Origin: Sandaracinobacteroides hominis
Lineage (GTDB): Bacteria; Pseudomonadota; Alphaproteobacteria; Sphingomonadales; Sphingomonadaceae
Direction: 5' to 3'
NCBI RefSeq assembly: GCF_016464365.1
Contig: NZ_JADCUC010000003.1
Location: forward strand, 248,001-312,000
DNA: 64,000 bases
Shown in pieces: positions 47,595 through 56,576 of this stretch. Made by a program: the position numbers and the translations under genes. Every line of letters begins with the position of its first letter. Position 1 is the first letter of the stretch. The notes under the pieces are model-generated. The model worked only from the letters and a program-made list of their open reading frames with translations, made no database searches and was not told the DNA's origin.

Positions 47595-49154
47595 ATGTCC
47601 ACACAGCCTGCCGCCCGGCCGGGGGGAATCCCCGACCGAAGAACCTTTGCCATCATTTCGCACCCCGATGCCGGGAAGACGACGCTGACCGAGCGGTTGC
47701 TGCTGGCGGGCGGCGCCATCCATGCGGCGGGCGAAGTGAAGGCGCGCGGGGCGGCGCGGCGGGCGCGGTCGGACTGGATGAAGATCGAGCAGCAGCGTGG
47801 AATTTCCGTCACTTCCTCGGTGATGACGTTCGAGCGGGACGGCTTGCTGTTCAACCTGCTGGATACGCCGGGGCACGAGGATTTTTCCGAGGATACCTAT
47901 CGCACGCTGACCGCCGTCGATTCGGCGGTGATGGTGATCGATGCGGCGAAGGGCATCGAGGCGCAGACTTTGAAGCTGTTCGAGGTGTGTCGCCTGAGGA
48001 ACGTGCCGATCATCACCTTTGTGAACAAGGTGGACCGCGAGGGGAAATCGCCGTTCGAGCTGCTGGACGAGATTGCCGACAAGCTCGCGCTCGACGTGTG
48101 CCCGATGAGCTGGCCGGTGGGACTGGGGGGCGAGTTCGAGGGGCTGTGGGATATCGAGCGGCAGCGCTTGCAGCGGCCGGATGGGTCGCTGGTGGCCGGA
48201 CCGCTGGAACCTCTGGTTTCGGGGCCGATTTACGAGCGGGTATCGGAAGAGCTGGAGCTGGCGGAGATGGGCTATCCGGCGTTTGATGCGGCCGCCTATC
48301 GGCATGGGGATCTGACGCCGGTCTATTTTGGCTCGGCTTTGCGCGAGATTGGCGTGGAGCCTTTGATCGAGGCTTTGGCGCGCTTTGCGCCGGGGCCGCG
48401 TCCGCAGCCGGCTGAGCCTCAGCCGATCGATCCGGGTTCGCCGACGGTGACGGGGTTCATCTTCAAGGTGCAGGCGAACATGAACCCGATGCACCGGGAC
48501 CGGGTGGCCTTCATGCGGCTGTGTTCGGGGAAGTTCAAACGCGGGATGCGGCTGAATCAGGTGGGGCGTGGCAAGCAGATCGCCGTGCATTCGCCGGTGC
48601 TGTTCTTTGCGCGCGACCGGGAGGTGGCGGACGAAGCCTTTCCCGGCGACATCATCGGCATTCCGAACCATGGGACGCTGCGGGTGGGCGATACGCTGAC
48701 CGACGGGCCGGACGTGACGATCACCGGGCTGCCGAACTTTGCGCCGGAAATCCTGCGGCGCGTGGCGCTGAAGGACCCGACCAAGACCAAGCAGCTGAAG
48801 AAGGCGCTGGACGACATGGCCGAGGAGGGCGTGATCCAGGTGTTCGTGCCGCAGATCGGGGCGCAGACTGTGGTCGGCGTGGTGGGGCAGCTGCAGCTGG
48901 AAGTGCTGATTTCGCGGCTGGAAGTGGAATATAAGGTGGAGGCCGGGTTGGAGGCTTCGCCCTATGATACCGCGCGCTGGGTGGCTTCGGATGATGCGGC
49001 GGCGGTGCGCAAGCTGACCGAGGAGCATCGCAGCCAGATCGCGAGCGACCGCGATGGCTTCCCGGTGTTCATGGCGAAGGACATGTGGGACCTGAATTAT
49101 ATTCAGGGCCGGCATCCGGCGGTGCGGTTTTCGGCCACGCGGGAGCGGAACTAG
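47595..49154 (+). CDS. prfC: Peptide chain release factor 3
   Basis: This 519-residue GTPase recycles class I release factors from the ribosome. The G1 motif is SHPDAGKTTLTERLL at about 18-32, with the DTPGHEDFSEDT switch II region and the NKVD motif at about 138-141. The length matches the family. The G-rich coding composition typical of the right half of the window is evident. The stop overlaps that of the convergent VUT gene. Confidence 0.97.
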   Translation: MSTQPAARPGGIPDRRTFAIISHPDAGKTTLTERLLLAGGAIHAAGEVKARGAARRARSDWMKIEQQRGISVTSSVMTFERDGLLFNLLDTPGHEDFSEDTYRTLTAVDSAVMVIDAAKGIEAQTLKLFEVCRLRNVPIITFVNKVDREGKSPFELLDEIADKLALDVCPMSWPVGLGGEFEGLWDIERQRLQRPDGSLVAGPLEPLVSGPIYERVSEELELAEMGYPAFDAAAYRHGDLTPVYFGSALREIGVEPLIEALARFAPGPRPQPAEPQPIDPGSPTVTGFIFKVQANMNPMHRDRVAFMRLCSGKFKRGMRLNQVGRGKQIAVHSPVLFFARDREVADEAFPGDIIGIPNHGTLRVGDTLTDGPDVTITGLPNFAPEILRRVALKDPTKTKQLKKALDDMAEEGVIQVFVPQIGAQTVVGVVGQLQLEVLISRLEVEYKVEAGLEASPYDTARWVASDDAAAVRKLTEEHRSQIASDRDGFPVFMAKDMWDLNYIQGRHPAVRFSATRERN

Positions 49155-49801
49155 CGCCCGTCGAGTTTTCGCCCTGCCCCCACCGCCACATAGAGCAGCG
49201 GGACTGCCAGCACCCAGATTATCGCCTTGGCGGTCAGCTGGCCGCCGATCACCGGCAGCAGCGGAAATTTGCCGAGGAAGGCGATGGTGACGAAGATCAG
49301 CGTATCCACCGTCTGCGCGACGAGCGCCGCCACGGTTGCGCGAAGCCACAGCATGTGGCCGCCCGGCTGGCCGCGCATCCAGGTGAAGATGGTGACATCC
49401 AGAGTCTGCGAGATGCCATAGGCGACGATGCCGGCGAGGATCAGGCGCATCGACGAGCCGAACACCTCCTCGGCGACGGCCTGCCCGCCCCAGCCCTGCG
49501 CCGGGGGTAGCGCCAGCACCAGTTGCATCAGGCCGATGGAGACGAGCAGCGGCACGAAGCCCATGAACACCATGCGCTGGGCGACGGCGCGGCCGTGCAG
49601 TTCGGCCGTGGCGTTGGTGATGACGATGGCCAGCAGGAAGCCGAAGACTCCGCCTGGCACGGCCAGCGGGCCGATATCGAAGATGGGGCCGAGCTTGATG
49701 AGCTTGAAGCCGAGCACGCCGGCTACGACGAGCAGGCCGCCATAGAGCACCGCAAATTGCTGCAGCGAGGCTGCGGGCTTCGGTTGTGCGTCTTCGCTCA
49801 T
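49151..49801 (-). CDS. Queuosine-precursor transporter (VUT/YhhQ family)
   Basis: This 216-residue inner-membrane protein has about six transmembrane helices. The family features VVITNATAELHGRAVAQRMV and the late SQTLDVTIFTWMR plus QTVDTLIFVTIAF are present. YhhQ/QPTR members import preQ0 or preQ1. The ATG overlaps the MATE stop (ATGA), so the two are coupled. Queuosine synthesis genes queE and queC lie 41 kb away, so the cell can probably both make and salvage the precursor. Confidence 0.9.
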   Translation of the reverse strand: MSEDAQPKPAASLQQFAVLYGGLLVVAGVLGFKLIKLGPIFDIGPLAVPGGVFGFLLAIVITNATAELHGRAVAQRMVFMGFVPLLVSIGLMQLVLALPPAQGWGGQAVAEEVFGSSMRLILAGIVAYGISQTLDVTIFTWMRGQPGGHMLWLRATVAALVAQTVDTLIFVTIAFLGKFPLLPVIGGQLTAKAIIWVLAVPLLYVAVGAGRKLDGR

Positions 49802-51177
49802 GCGTCTACCTGCTTCATGCGATCGCCTAACATATAGAAACGTGCCGTCAGCCCGCCGCCCGAGACGAGGCTGGCGATGATGACGGCCCAGATGATTCCG
49901 TCCAGCCCCCGGCCCTGTTGAATTGCCAGCCACCAGGCCAGCGGGATCATCACCACGACATAGGAAATGAAGTGCATGCCCGTGGGCCACCAGATGTCGC
50001 CGCGTGCGCGCAGCGCATTGGAGGCGACGACCTGTGCGCCGTCGGCCATGAAGAAGAGACAGGAGAGGAGGAGCGCGCTGCCGGTCATGGCCAGCAGCTT
50101 CGGATCGCTGGTGTAGGCGCGCCCGACGAGGCCGGCATCGAGGAAGACGATGACGGAGAGCAGCAGCAGCACGACCATCGCAAGGCGCATGCCCATGCCG
50201 AAGGCGCGCTTGACCGAGGTGACGCTGTTCGCGCCGACCGAACGGGAGACAAGGACTGCGGTGGCCGCGGCAATGCCCATCGGCACCATGAAGACGGCGG
50301 CGGCGACGTTCGTCACCACCGCCCATCCCGCGACGACGAGGACGCCGAGCTGGGCGGCGATGAAGTTCATGCCGGAGAAGCTGCCCGCCTCGATCGCGTA
50401 GGAGAGGCCCGAGGCATAGCCGATGCGGCGCTGCTCCTGTGACTCGGCGGGGTTGGGCGGGCTCTTGCGGAAGACGCCGACTTCGTGCGCGACCGGCCAG
50501 CGCCAGATGAACCAGCCGAGCATCGCCATCAGGCAGATGCGGGCGACCAGCGTGACCCAGCCGGCGGCGACCGCGCCCGAGACCGGGAAGGGCGAGGTGC
50601 CGGGGATGACCCACAACGCGAGCACGAGGTTGATGCCGTTGGCGATCCACATCACGACCATCGGCACCTTGGGCTTGCCGTGCGCCTCCAGCCAGAACCA
50701 CATGGAATCGGCGACGAGATAGGGCGTGAGGCTGAGCGAGAAGACGATGAGAGCAGCCGATGCCCCGGCCGCCAGCGATGGGGTGAGGCCGATGTGCTGC
50801 AGCGCCCAAGGCCCCAGCAGGATGAGGGCGACAGTGGAGGCAAGGCCGATCTTCACCGCGTAGGAAATGCCGCGGCGGAGGACGGCGCCGGTTTGCTCGG
50901 GCGTGCCGGCGCCGATGTGGCGGGCGGTGAGCACCTGCACGCCAAGCAGCAGGCCGATGCCGGCGACCAGCACGGTGACGGTGGGCGCCCAACCGAGCGA
51001 GTGATACCCGAGCTCGGTTGCGCTATACTGGCCGACGACGATGGCATCGGTGATGCCCATCGCCATGATGCCGAGGCGCGAGAGGACGTTCGGCCCGGCC
51101 AGGCGCAGCAGCTCGGCGTAGCTCCCTTCGGGGGCTCCGCTGAGGGCATGTTCTTGGGGTTTCACTGCTGCGTCCAT
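49798..51177 (-). CDS. MATE-family efflux transporter
   Basis: This 459-residue inner-membrane antiporter has twelve predicted helices in two six-helix halves, starting near [20 protein letters not shown] and with the second half opening near [19 protein letters not shown]-like residues ([18 protein letters not shown]). It belongs to the NorM/MATE exporters that expel cations or drugs using sodium or proton gradients. The substrate is unknown. The start at ATG 51177 matches the family; the downstream VUT gene is coupled to it. Confidence 0.93.
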   Translation of the reverse strand: MDAAVKPQEHALSGAPEGSYAELLRLAGPNVLSRLGIMAMGITDAIVVGQYSATELGYHSLGWAPTVTVLVAGIGLLLGVQVLTARHIGAGTPEQTGAVLRRGISYAVKIGLASTVALILLGPWALQHIGLTPSLAAGASAALIVFSLSLTPYLVADSMWFWLEAHGKPKVPMVVMWIANGINLVLALWVIPGTSPFPVSGAVAAGWVTLVARICLMAMLGWFIWRWPVAHEVGVFRKSPPNPAESQEQRRIGYASGLSYAIEAGSFSGMNFIAAQLGVLVVAGWAVVTNVAAAVFMVPMGIAAATAVLVSRSVGANSVTSVKRAFGMGMRLAMVVLLLLSVIVFLDAGLVGRAYTSDPKLLAMTGSALLLSCLFFMADGAQVVASNALRARGDIWWPTGMHFISYVVVMIPLAWWLAIQQGRGLDGIIWAVIIASLVSGGGLTARFYMLGDRMKQVDA

Positions 51178-51294
51178 CGCGGGCCCATAGCGAGCTTCGC
51201 CGGTTGCGAAAAGCGGGGGCGCCCTCTAGCACGGCGGCTCTTTTCCCCGATTCCCCCAAAACCCTCCCAATCCCCCTCAGGAACAAGGACCGCC

Positions 51295-51540
51295 ATGTCG
51301 ACCGCCAACGTCCACGCCGAGCAGCTGAAACTCTTTATTGAGCGCATCGAATCGCTGGAGGAAGAAAAGCGTGGGATCGCCGACGACATCAAAGGGGTCT
51401 ATGCGGAGGCCAAGTCGAACGGCTATGATGTGAAGACCATGCGGGCCATCATTCGCCTGCGCCGGATGGACAGCAATGCCCGGGCGGAAATGGAAGCCCT
51501 GCTGGAAACCTACATGTCGGCGCTCGGGCTGACACTCTGA
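51295..51540 (+). CDS. DUF2312/GapR-like DNA-binding protein
   Basis: This 81-residue protein matches GapR of Caulobacter and DUF2312. It is all-helical with an N-terminal coiled coil ([20 protein letters not shown]) and a basic segment AIIRLRRMD. GapR clamps overtwisted DNA and helps gyrase ahead of replication and transcription; it is nearly confined to alphaproteobacteria. The ATG at 51295 was chosen over the long upstream frame, which overlaps the MATE gene on the other strand. Confidence 0.92.
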   Translation: MSTANVHAEQLKLFIERIESLEEEKRGIADDIKGVYAEAKSNGYDVKTMRAIIRLRRMDSNARAEMEALLETYMSALGLTL

Positions 51541-51662
51541 TCGCCGACCCCTTTGATGGGAGGCGACAAGATGACTGCGGCGCTGGAAGTGTGGCGCGCC
51601 GCGGCCTGACCCCTAATTGAGGGGGCTGGCGGAACGGCGTTTTCCGGGTCTATCGTGGTGGA

Positions 51663-52148
51663 ATGAAGGCGACATTCACCCTGAACGGCGCTGCGCACAG
51701 CGCCGATGCTCCGGCGGAAACGCTGCTGAGCGAGTATCTGCGCGACTGGCTGGGGCTGACCGGCACGCATATCGGCTGCGACACCAGCCAGTGTGGAGCC
51801 TGCAACGTGCTGGTGGATGGCGAGAGCGCCAAGGCCTGCACGCTGCTGGTGGCGACGCTGGATGGGGCGCGGGTGACAAGCATCGAGGGGCTGGGGACGC
51901 CCGAACATCTGCATCCGATGCAGGCGGCATTCCGCAAGGCACATGCGCTGCAGTGCGGGTTCTGCACGCCGGGGATGGTGATTGCCGGCATTGCCATCGC
52001 GGAGCGGCATGGGGCCGATGTTTCCGAGGAGACCATCCGCCACGAGCTGGAAGGCAATCTGTGCCGCTGCACCGGGTATCAGAATATTGTCGAGGCAATC
52101 CGCATCGGCGCGCGCGAGATGCACGCTGCTGCAGGCGAGACGGAGTGA
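51663..52148 (+). CDS. (2Fe-2S) small subunit of a molybdenum hydroxylase (CoxS/XDH type)
   Basis: This 161-residue iron-sulfur subunit passes electrons between the molybdenum and FAD sites. The N-terminal cluster motif is GCDTSQCGACNVLVDG and the second cluster motif is CGFCTPGM followed by CRCTGYQNI, as in xanthine dehydrogenase and CO dehydrogenase small chains. Eight cysteines are present. It is followed by a medium subunit gene but no large subunit, so the enzyme encoded here lacks its molybdenum-binding partner. Confidence 0.94.
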   Translation: MKATFTLNGAAHSADAPAETLLSEYLRDWLGLTGTHIGCDTSQCGACNVLVDGESAKACTLLVATLDGARVTSIEGLGTPEHLHPMQAAFRKAHALQCGFCTPGMVIAGIAIAERHGADVSEETIRHELEGNLCRCTGYQNIVEAIRIGAREMHAAAGETE

Positions 52149-52175
52149 GCCATATGCTGAACTGTGAGACGGAGT
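52137..52175. repeat. Direct repeat GAGACGGAGT flanking a 7-codon ORF (possible deletion scar)
   Basis: GAGACGGAGT occurs at 52137-52146 (end of the small-subunit gene) and again at 52166-52175, just before the medium-subunit gene. Between them lies an ATG-started seven-codon ORF (Met-Leu-Asn-Cys-Glu-Thr-Glu-stop). The large-subunit gene usually sits between these two genes, so this may be the scar of its deletion. Confidence 0.55.
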
Positions 52176-52182
52176 AACGCCG

Positions 52183-52962
52183 ATGCATCCGTTCGAGCTG
52201 GTTCGGCCGGCAAGTATTGCTGCCGCGACTGACGCCTTTCAGGGCGATGCGGCGTTTCTGGCTGGTGGGCATACGCTGATCCCGGCGATGAAATCGCGGC
52301 TGCGGGCTGTGGAGCGGCTGGTGGACCTGACCGCCATCCCCGGCCTGTCGGGGATTGCTGTCGAGGGTGATCGGCTGTGGGTGGGGGCGACCGCGCGGCA
52401 TGCGGCGGTGGCTTCTTCAGCGGTGGTGAAGGAGGCGATTCCGGGGTTGGCGGCTTTGGCGCAGCTGATCGGCGATCCGCAGGTGCGGAACCGGGGGACT
52501 TTGGGCGGATCGGTTGCGAACAACGATCCGGCGGCCGACTATCCGGCGGCGCTGGTGGCGCTGGATGCCGTGGTGGAGACGAGCCAGGGGACGCATGCGG
52601 CCGACGATTTCTTTCAGGGGATGTTTGCCACGGCGCTGGCGGATGGCGAGATCGTGACGCGGGTCGGGTTCCGCATCCCCGAGGCGAGTGCCTATGCCAA
52701 GCACCGGCATCCGGCGAGCCGCTATGCGCTGGCGGGGGTGTATGTGGCGCGCTTTGCCGAGGGGGTCCGGGTGGCGGTGACCGGCGCGACGACAGGCGTG
52801 GTGCGCTGGCCCCAGGCGGAGGCGGCTGTTGCTGGTGGGGCTAGCCTCGCCGGGATGGCGCTGGAGTCGGACGAGCTTTCCTCTGACATCCATGCCGGGC
52901 CGGAATATCGTGGGCATCTGGCGGGCGTGATGCTGCGGCAGGCAGTGGAGAAACTGGCATGA
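52183..52962 (+). CDS. FAD-binding medium subunit of a molybdenum hydroxylase (CoxM type)
   Basis: This 259-residue FAD subunit has [20 protein letters not shown] near residues 26-45 and the second FAD loop [17 protein letters not shown] at about 106-122. It matches the FAD_binding_5 and CO_deh_flav_C domains. The ATG at 52183 has GGAG upstream. The last bases overlap the YbjQ start (ATGA). It lacks the usual large-subunit neighbour. Confidence 0.93.
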   Translation: MHPFELVRPASIAAATDAFQGDAAFLAGGHTLIPAMKSRLRAVERLVDLTAIPGLSGIAVEGDRLWVGATARHAAVASSAVVKEAIPGLAALAQLIGDPQVRNRGTLGGSVANNDPAADYPAALVALDAVVETSQGTHAADDFFQGMFATALADGEIVTRVGFRIPEASAYAKHRHPASRYALAGVYVARFAEGVRVAVTGATTGVVRWPQAEAAVAGGASLAGMALESDELSSDIHAGPEYRGHLAGVMLRQAVEKLA

Positions 52963-53276
52963 TCATTTCGACAACTCCCACGCTGGAGGGGCGGCCGGTG
53001 CGCGAATATCTGGGCATTGTCGCCGGGGAGACGATTGTGGGCGCCAATGTGGTCAGGGATTTCTTTGCCTCCATCACCGACGTGATCGGCGGCCGGGCTG
53101 GCGCCTATGAGGAAGTGCTGGGCCGGGCGCGCGCCGAGGCGCTGGAAGAGATGAGCGACCGGGCGCACGATCTGGGTGGCAATGCCGTGGTGGGTGTGCA
53201 TCTGAGCTATGAGGCGGTGGGGCAGACCGGATCGATGCTGATGGTTACCGCCACCGGGACTGCGGTGAAGGTCTAG
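52959..53276 (+). CDS. YbjQ/UPF0145 family protein
   Basis: This 105-residue protein matches UPF0145 (YbjQ): [20 protein letters not shown] opens the domain, then [14 protein letters not shown] and a Gly-rich [17 protein letters not shown]. The family is sometimes annotated as heavy-metal-binding, but its role is not established. The ATG overlaps the medium-subunit stop by 4 nt, so it is co-translated with the molybdenum hydroxylase locus. Confidence 0.9.
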   Translation: MIISTTPTLEGRPVREYLGIVAGETIVGANVVRDFFASITDVIGGRAGAYEEVLGRARAEALEEMSDRAHDLGGNAVVGVHLSYEAVGQTGSMLMVTATGTAVKV

Positions 53277-53308
53277 CCAATCGGGCCTTCGCTGGCTAAG
53301 GCGCGCGC

Positions 53309-54049
53309 ATGGCAGGACATTCCAAATTCAAGAACATCATGCACCGCAAGGGTGCGCAGGATGCTAAGCGCTCGAAGGTGTTTTCCAAGCTGGCGCGTGA
53401 AATCACCACGGCGGCGAAGGGCGGCAATGCCGATCCGGCGTTCAACCCCCGTTTGCGGGCGGTGATCGCGGCGGCGAAGGCCGTTTCGATGCCGAAGGAC
53501 AATATCGACCGGGCGCTGAAGAAGGCCGAAGGCGGCGACGCGGAGAATTACGAGGAAATCCGTTACGAGGGCTTTGGCCCGGGCGGGGTTTCGGTGATCG
53601 TCGAGGCGCTGACCGACAACCGCAACCGCACGGCTACCGATGTGCGCACGGCCTTTTCGAAGAATGGCGGCAATGTCGGCTCTTCCGGATCGGTTTCGCA
53701 CGGGTTCGAGCGGCTGGGGCTGATTACCTATCCGGCGAGCGCCGGCGATGCCGACAAGGTGTTTGAAGCGGCGCTGGAAGCCGGTGCCGACGATGTGGAA
53801 TCGGGCGAGGACGAGCACGAGATCTGGACCGCGCCCGACGCGCTGCACGAAGTGGCGAAGGCGCTGGAAGCGACTTTGGGCGAATCGTCTGGTGCCAAGC
53901 TTGCCTGGCGGCCGAAGGAATGGACCGAGGTTGGCCCCGATACCGTGCAGCAGCTGCTGAAGATGATCGACACGCTGGAAGACCTGGACGATGTTCAGAA
54001 TGTCTATGGCAATTACGACGTGCCGGACGAGGTGCTGGCAAACCTGTGA
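53309..54049 (+). CDS. YebC/PmpR-family regulator
   Basis: This 246-residue protein has the YebC three-domain architecture: [18 protein letters not shown] at the N-terminus, [14 protein letters not shown], and the [16 protein letters not shown] core. Members act as transcriptional regulators and some are translation-rescue factors at polyproline stalls. The stop overlaps a possible ruvC GTG start (GTGA). It is placed upstream of ruvC as in many bacteria. Confidence 0.96.
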   Translation: MAGHSKFKNIMHRKGAQDAKRSKVFSKLAREITTAAKGGNADPAFNPRLRAVIAAAKAVSMPKDNIDRALKKAEGGDAENYEEIRYEGFGPGGVSVIVEALTDNRNRTATDVRTAFSKNGGNVGSSGSVSHGFERLGLITYPASAGDADKVFEAALEAGADDVESGEDEHEIWTAPDALHEVAKALEATLGESSGAKLAWRPKEWTEVGPDTVQQLLKMIDTLEDLDDVQNVYGNYDVPDEVLANL

Positions 54050-54063
54050 GAAAAAATGGGCCT

Positions 54064-54549
54064 GTGATCCGCATCATCGGCCTTGACCCGAGCCTGTCGC
54101 GAACCGGCTGGGGCCTGATCGAGGCCGAGGGGAACCGGCTGGTGCATGTGGCGCACGGGGCGATTGCGACAAAGGCCGGAGAACCGCTGACGGCCCGGCT
54201 GGGGGTGCTGCACGCGGCCCTGTGCGCGGTTCTGGCCGCGCATGGCCCGCAGGAGGCGGCCGTCGAGGAAGTGTTCGTCAACAAGAACCCGCAGAGCACG
54301 TTGAAGCTGGGGCAGGCGCGGGGCGTGGTGCTGCTGGCGGTGGCGCATCTGCCGGTGGCAGAGCATGCGACGCGGCTGGTGAAGAAGGCCATCGTCGGCA
54401 CCGGGGCGGCGGAAAAGGCGCAGGTGATGGCGATGGTGCAGCGGCTGTTGCCGGGGTGCGGGCCGCTGGGCGAGGATGAGGCGGATGCGCTGGCGGTGGC
54501 GATTGCGCATGCGCATTTGCGGACGGCGGCAAGGATCGCAGCGGCATGA
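54064..54549 (+). CDS. ruvC: Holliday junction resolvase RuvC
   Basis: This 161-residue endonuclease cuts Holliday junctions. The first acidic residue is in RIIGLDPSLSRTGWG at about 3-17, a second acidic cluster is AAVEEVFVNKNPQST, and the last is GEDEADALAVAIAHA. The start is GTG 54064; GTG 54046, which overlaps the YebC stop, would give 6 more residues and cannot be excluded. The stop overlaps the ruvA start (ATGA). Confidence 0.95.
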   Translation: MIRIIGLDPSLSRTGWGLIEAEGNRLVHVAHGAIATKAGEPLTARLGVLHAALCAVLAAHGPQEAAVEEVFVNKNPQSTLKLGQARGVVLLAVAHLPVAEHATRLVKKAIVGTGAAEKAQVMAMVQRLLPGCGPLGEDEADALAVAIAHAHLRTAARIAAA

Positions 54550-55193
54550 TCGCGTCGCTCAAGGGCTTTGCACAGCATGTTGGCGCCGATCATGTGGTGA
54601 TCGAGGTCGCCGGCGTGGGCTATCTGGTGCAGGTGTCGGCGCGGATAGCGGACCGCTTGCGGGCGCAGCCGATCGGCGATGTGAACATCGGCGATATTGC
54701 CGCCGGGCGGCCGCAGCCGGTGTTCCTGTTTATCGAGACGCAGGTGCGCGAAGATTCGATCACCCTGTTCGGCTTCCTGACGGCAGCCGAGCGGGAGTGG
54801 TTTCGCAAGCTGACCAGCGTGCAGGGCGTTGGCGGCAAGGTGGGGTTGGCGATCCTGGGCGCCGTGCCGGTGGAGGATCTGGCGCGCGTGGTGACGCTGG
54901 AGGACAAGGCGATGATCGCCCGCGCCAATGGGGTCGGCCCGCGGCTGGCGGCGCGCATCGTGACAGAGTTGAAGGGCAAGGATCTGCCCGGAGCCGGAAC
55001 GGAGCTGGCGGCTGCAGCGGCGGTTTTGGCGGCGCCGGTGGCTTCGGCCGCATCGGACGCCGTTTCGGCGCTGGAGAATCTGGGTTTCCGCGCTCCGGAG
55101 GCTGCACGCGCTGTTGCCGAGGCGCAGCGCGAGCTGGGCGAACTGGCGACGCCGGCGCTTATCCGCGAGGCGCTGAAGCGGGCAAGTCGCTAG
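54546..55193 (+). CDS. ruvA: Holliday junction branch-migration protein RuvA
   Basis: This 215-residue protein binds four-way junctions and loads RuvB. The domain I OB fold starts at IASLKGFAQHVGADHVVIEV, domain II has the helix-hairpin-helix VQGVGGKVGLAILG and ANGVGPRLAARI, and the domain III C-terminus holds the RuvB contact. It is coupled to ruvC. The downstream genes are in the opposite direction, so ruvB is not in the same operon. Confidence 0.95.
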   Translation: MIASLKGFAQHVGADHVVIEVAGVGYLVQVSARIADRLRAQPIGDVNIGDIAAGRPQPVFLFIETQVREDSITLFGFLTAAEREWFRKLTSVQGVGGKVGLAILGAVPVEDLARVVTLEDKAMIARANGVGPRLAARIVTELKGKDLPGAGTELAAAAAVLAAPVASAASDAVSALENLGFRAPEAARAVAEAQRELGELATPALIREALKRASR

Positions 55194-55428
55194 GCGGGCT
55201 TTTCTCAGCTCGGAAGAGGTCCCATTCGTCCACAACCCGGCCGTCGGGCAGGTGGCAATAGCCGCGCTGGCCGTTGGCTTCGGTGCGGATTTCGCTCTTG
55301 CCGCCCTTTTCGACGCAATAGACCGATGCCGGGTTGGCGAGGCCAACCGCTGGCGTTTCGGGCGGTTTTTCCGCCGGCTTCGGGGAGCAGGCGGCGAGCA
55401 GCAGCACGGCCGGAAGCGCGTATTTCAT
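55159..55428 (-). CDS. DUF333-type small lipoprotein
   Basis: This 89-residue protein has a lipoprotein signal peptide with the lipobox LLLAAC (Cys at about residue 14). The DUF333 core is ANPASVYCVEKGGKSEIRTE followed by GQRGYCHLPDGRVVDEWDLF. Family members are called hemolysin-like, although the function is unknown. GGGGAGGA upstream fixes ATG 55428. Its 3' end overlaps the ruvA stop region by 35 bp on the other strand. Confidence 0.9.
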   Translation of the reverse strand: MKYALPAVLLLAACSPKPAEKPPETPAVGLANPASVYCVEKGGKSEIRTEANGQRGYCHLPDGRVVDEWDLFRAEKSPPSDLPASAPRG

Positions 55429-55429
55429 C

Positions 55430-56542
55430 CTATCCTCCCCAGACATCGCGATAGAGACGCAGCAGGTTGCCGCCGAGCAGCTTTTCCAGTTTTGCCTGTC
55501 CGTGGCCGCGGGCGGCCAGGGCTTCGGTCAGGTGCTGGAAGCGGTCGATGCGATTGAGGTCCATCACCAGCGGGAAGACGTCCGGGCCTTCGCCGGGGGC
55601 GGCGAAGCCCATTTTGGTGCGATATGCATTGTCCTCGCGGGCGGCCTTGCGGGCTTCGTCGTCGATTACGCGGGGGAGTGGGCCGTTGTCGGTGCCGATG
55701 CCTACATGATCCTCGCCGCACACCTTCCACGCATGTTCGATGTGGGTGACGACATCGGCGGTGGTGGGCTGCGAACTGGCGACGAGGAAGGGCATGAAAT
55801 AGATGCCCACCACGCCGCCCTTGTCGGCGACGGCCTTCATGTCTGCGTCGAAGACGTTGCGGGGATTGTCGTGCAGGTCGCGGCAGCCGGTGTGACTGAT
55901 GGTGAGCGGTCGTTTGGCTTGGGCGATGCCTTCGCGGATGGTGCGGGCGCCGCCGTGGCTGAGGTCGAAGAGCATCTTCTCGGCCTCGATGCGCTCGATG
56001 GTGGCCTTGGCGAGCCGCGAGAGGCCGGCGTTGTCGGGCTCGAGCGAGCCGTCTCCGGAGAGGTTGCGGAGATTGTAGGTGAGCTGGACGGCGCCGACGC
56101 CGCGTTCCTTCATGGTCTTCAGCCGGTCGAGATCGGTGCCGACCATCGACGTGTCCTGGGTGCCGTAGATTATGCCGAGCTTGCCGCTTTTCCTGGCGGT
56201 TTCGATGTCGGCGGCGGTTTTCACCTTGATCAGGAAATCCGGGTTGGCGTTGAAGACCGAATCCATGCTGTCCATGAAATCGGTCACCCGTTCCCAGACA
56301 TCGGGCTGGTTGCCGACGGGGACGAGGGTGGTGCGCAGCGCGGTGACTCCTGTCTGGCGGAGCTCCTTGATGGCGCGGTCGGACAGGCGGGTCTGTTCCT
56401 CCGGGGCGTAGGGATCGCCGAGGCCGGAGAGGCCATCGATGACGATGGCGTTGGCGAACCATTTGGGGGTTGCCGCGCGCAGCATCGAGGGGGCCAGCAT
56501 CGCGGCGCTGCCTGCCGCCATCATCGTCCGCCGTGTCAGCAC
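55430..56542 (-). CDS. M19-family (renal dipeptidase-like) exported protein with altered metal site
   Basis: The protein has 370 residues. A twin-arginine signal (TRRTMMAAG) occupies the N-terminus. The fold matches membrane dipeptidases: the late [13 protein letters not shown] and [10 protein letters not shown] supply the two conserved His, and DHVGIGTD is present. The first metal motif (normally HxD in DGHNDLP) reads [11 protein letters not shown] and lacks the His, and the bridging Glu region reads GIIYGTQD. It may be inactive, bind one metal or have a different substrate. It lies 1 base from the DUF333 gene start. Confidence 0.8.
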   Translation of the reverse strand: MLTRRTMMAAGSAAMLAPSMLRAATPKWFANAIVIDGLSGLGDPYAPEEQTRLSDRAIKELRQTGVTALRTTLVPVGNQPDVWERVTDFMDSMDSVFNANPDFLIKVKTAADIETARKSGKLGIIYGTQDTSMVGTDLDRLKTMKERGVGAVQLTYNLRNLSGDGSLEPDNAGLSRLAKATIERIEAEKMLFDLSHGGARTIREGIAQAKRPLTISHTGCRDLHDNPRNVFDADMKAVADKGGVVGIYFMPFLVASSQPTTADVVTHIEHAWKVCGEDHVGIGTDNGPLPRVIDDEARKAAREDNAYRTKMGFAAPGEGPDVFPLVMDLNRIDRFQHLTEALAARGHGQAKLEKLLGGNLLRLYRDVWGG

Positions 56543-56576
56543 TTGTCGCCCCTTTTCTGCCTGCTACAGACCTCAC

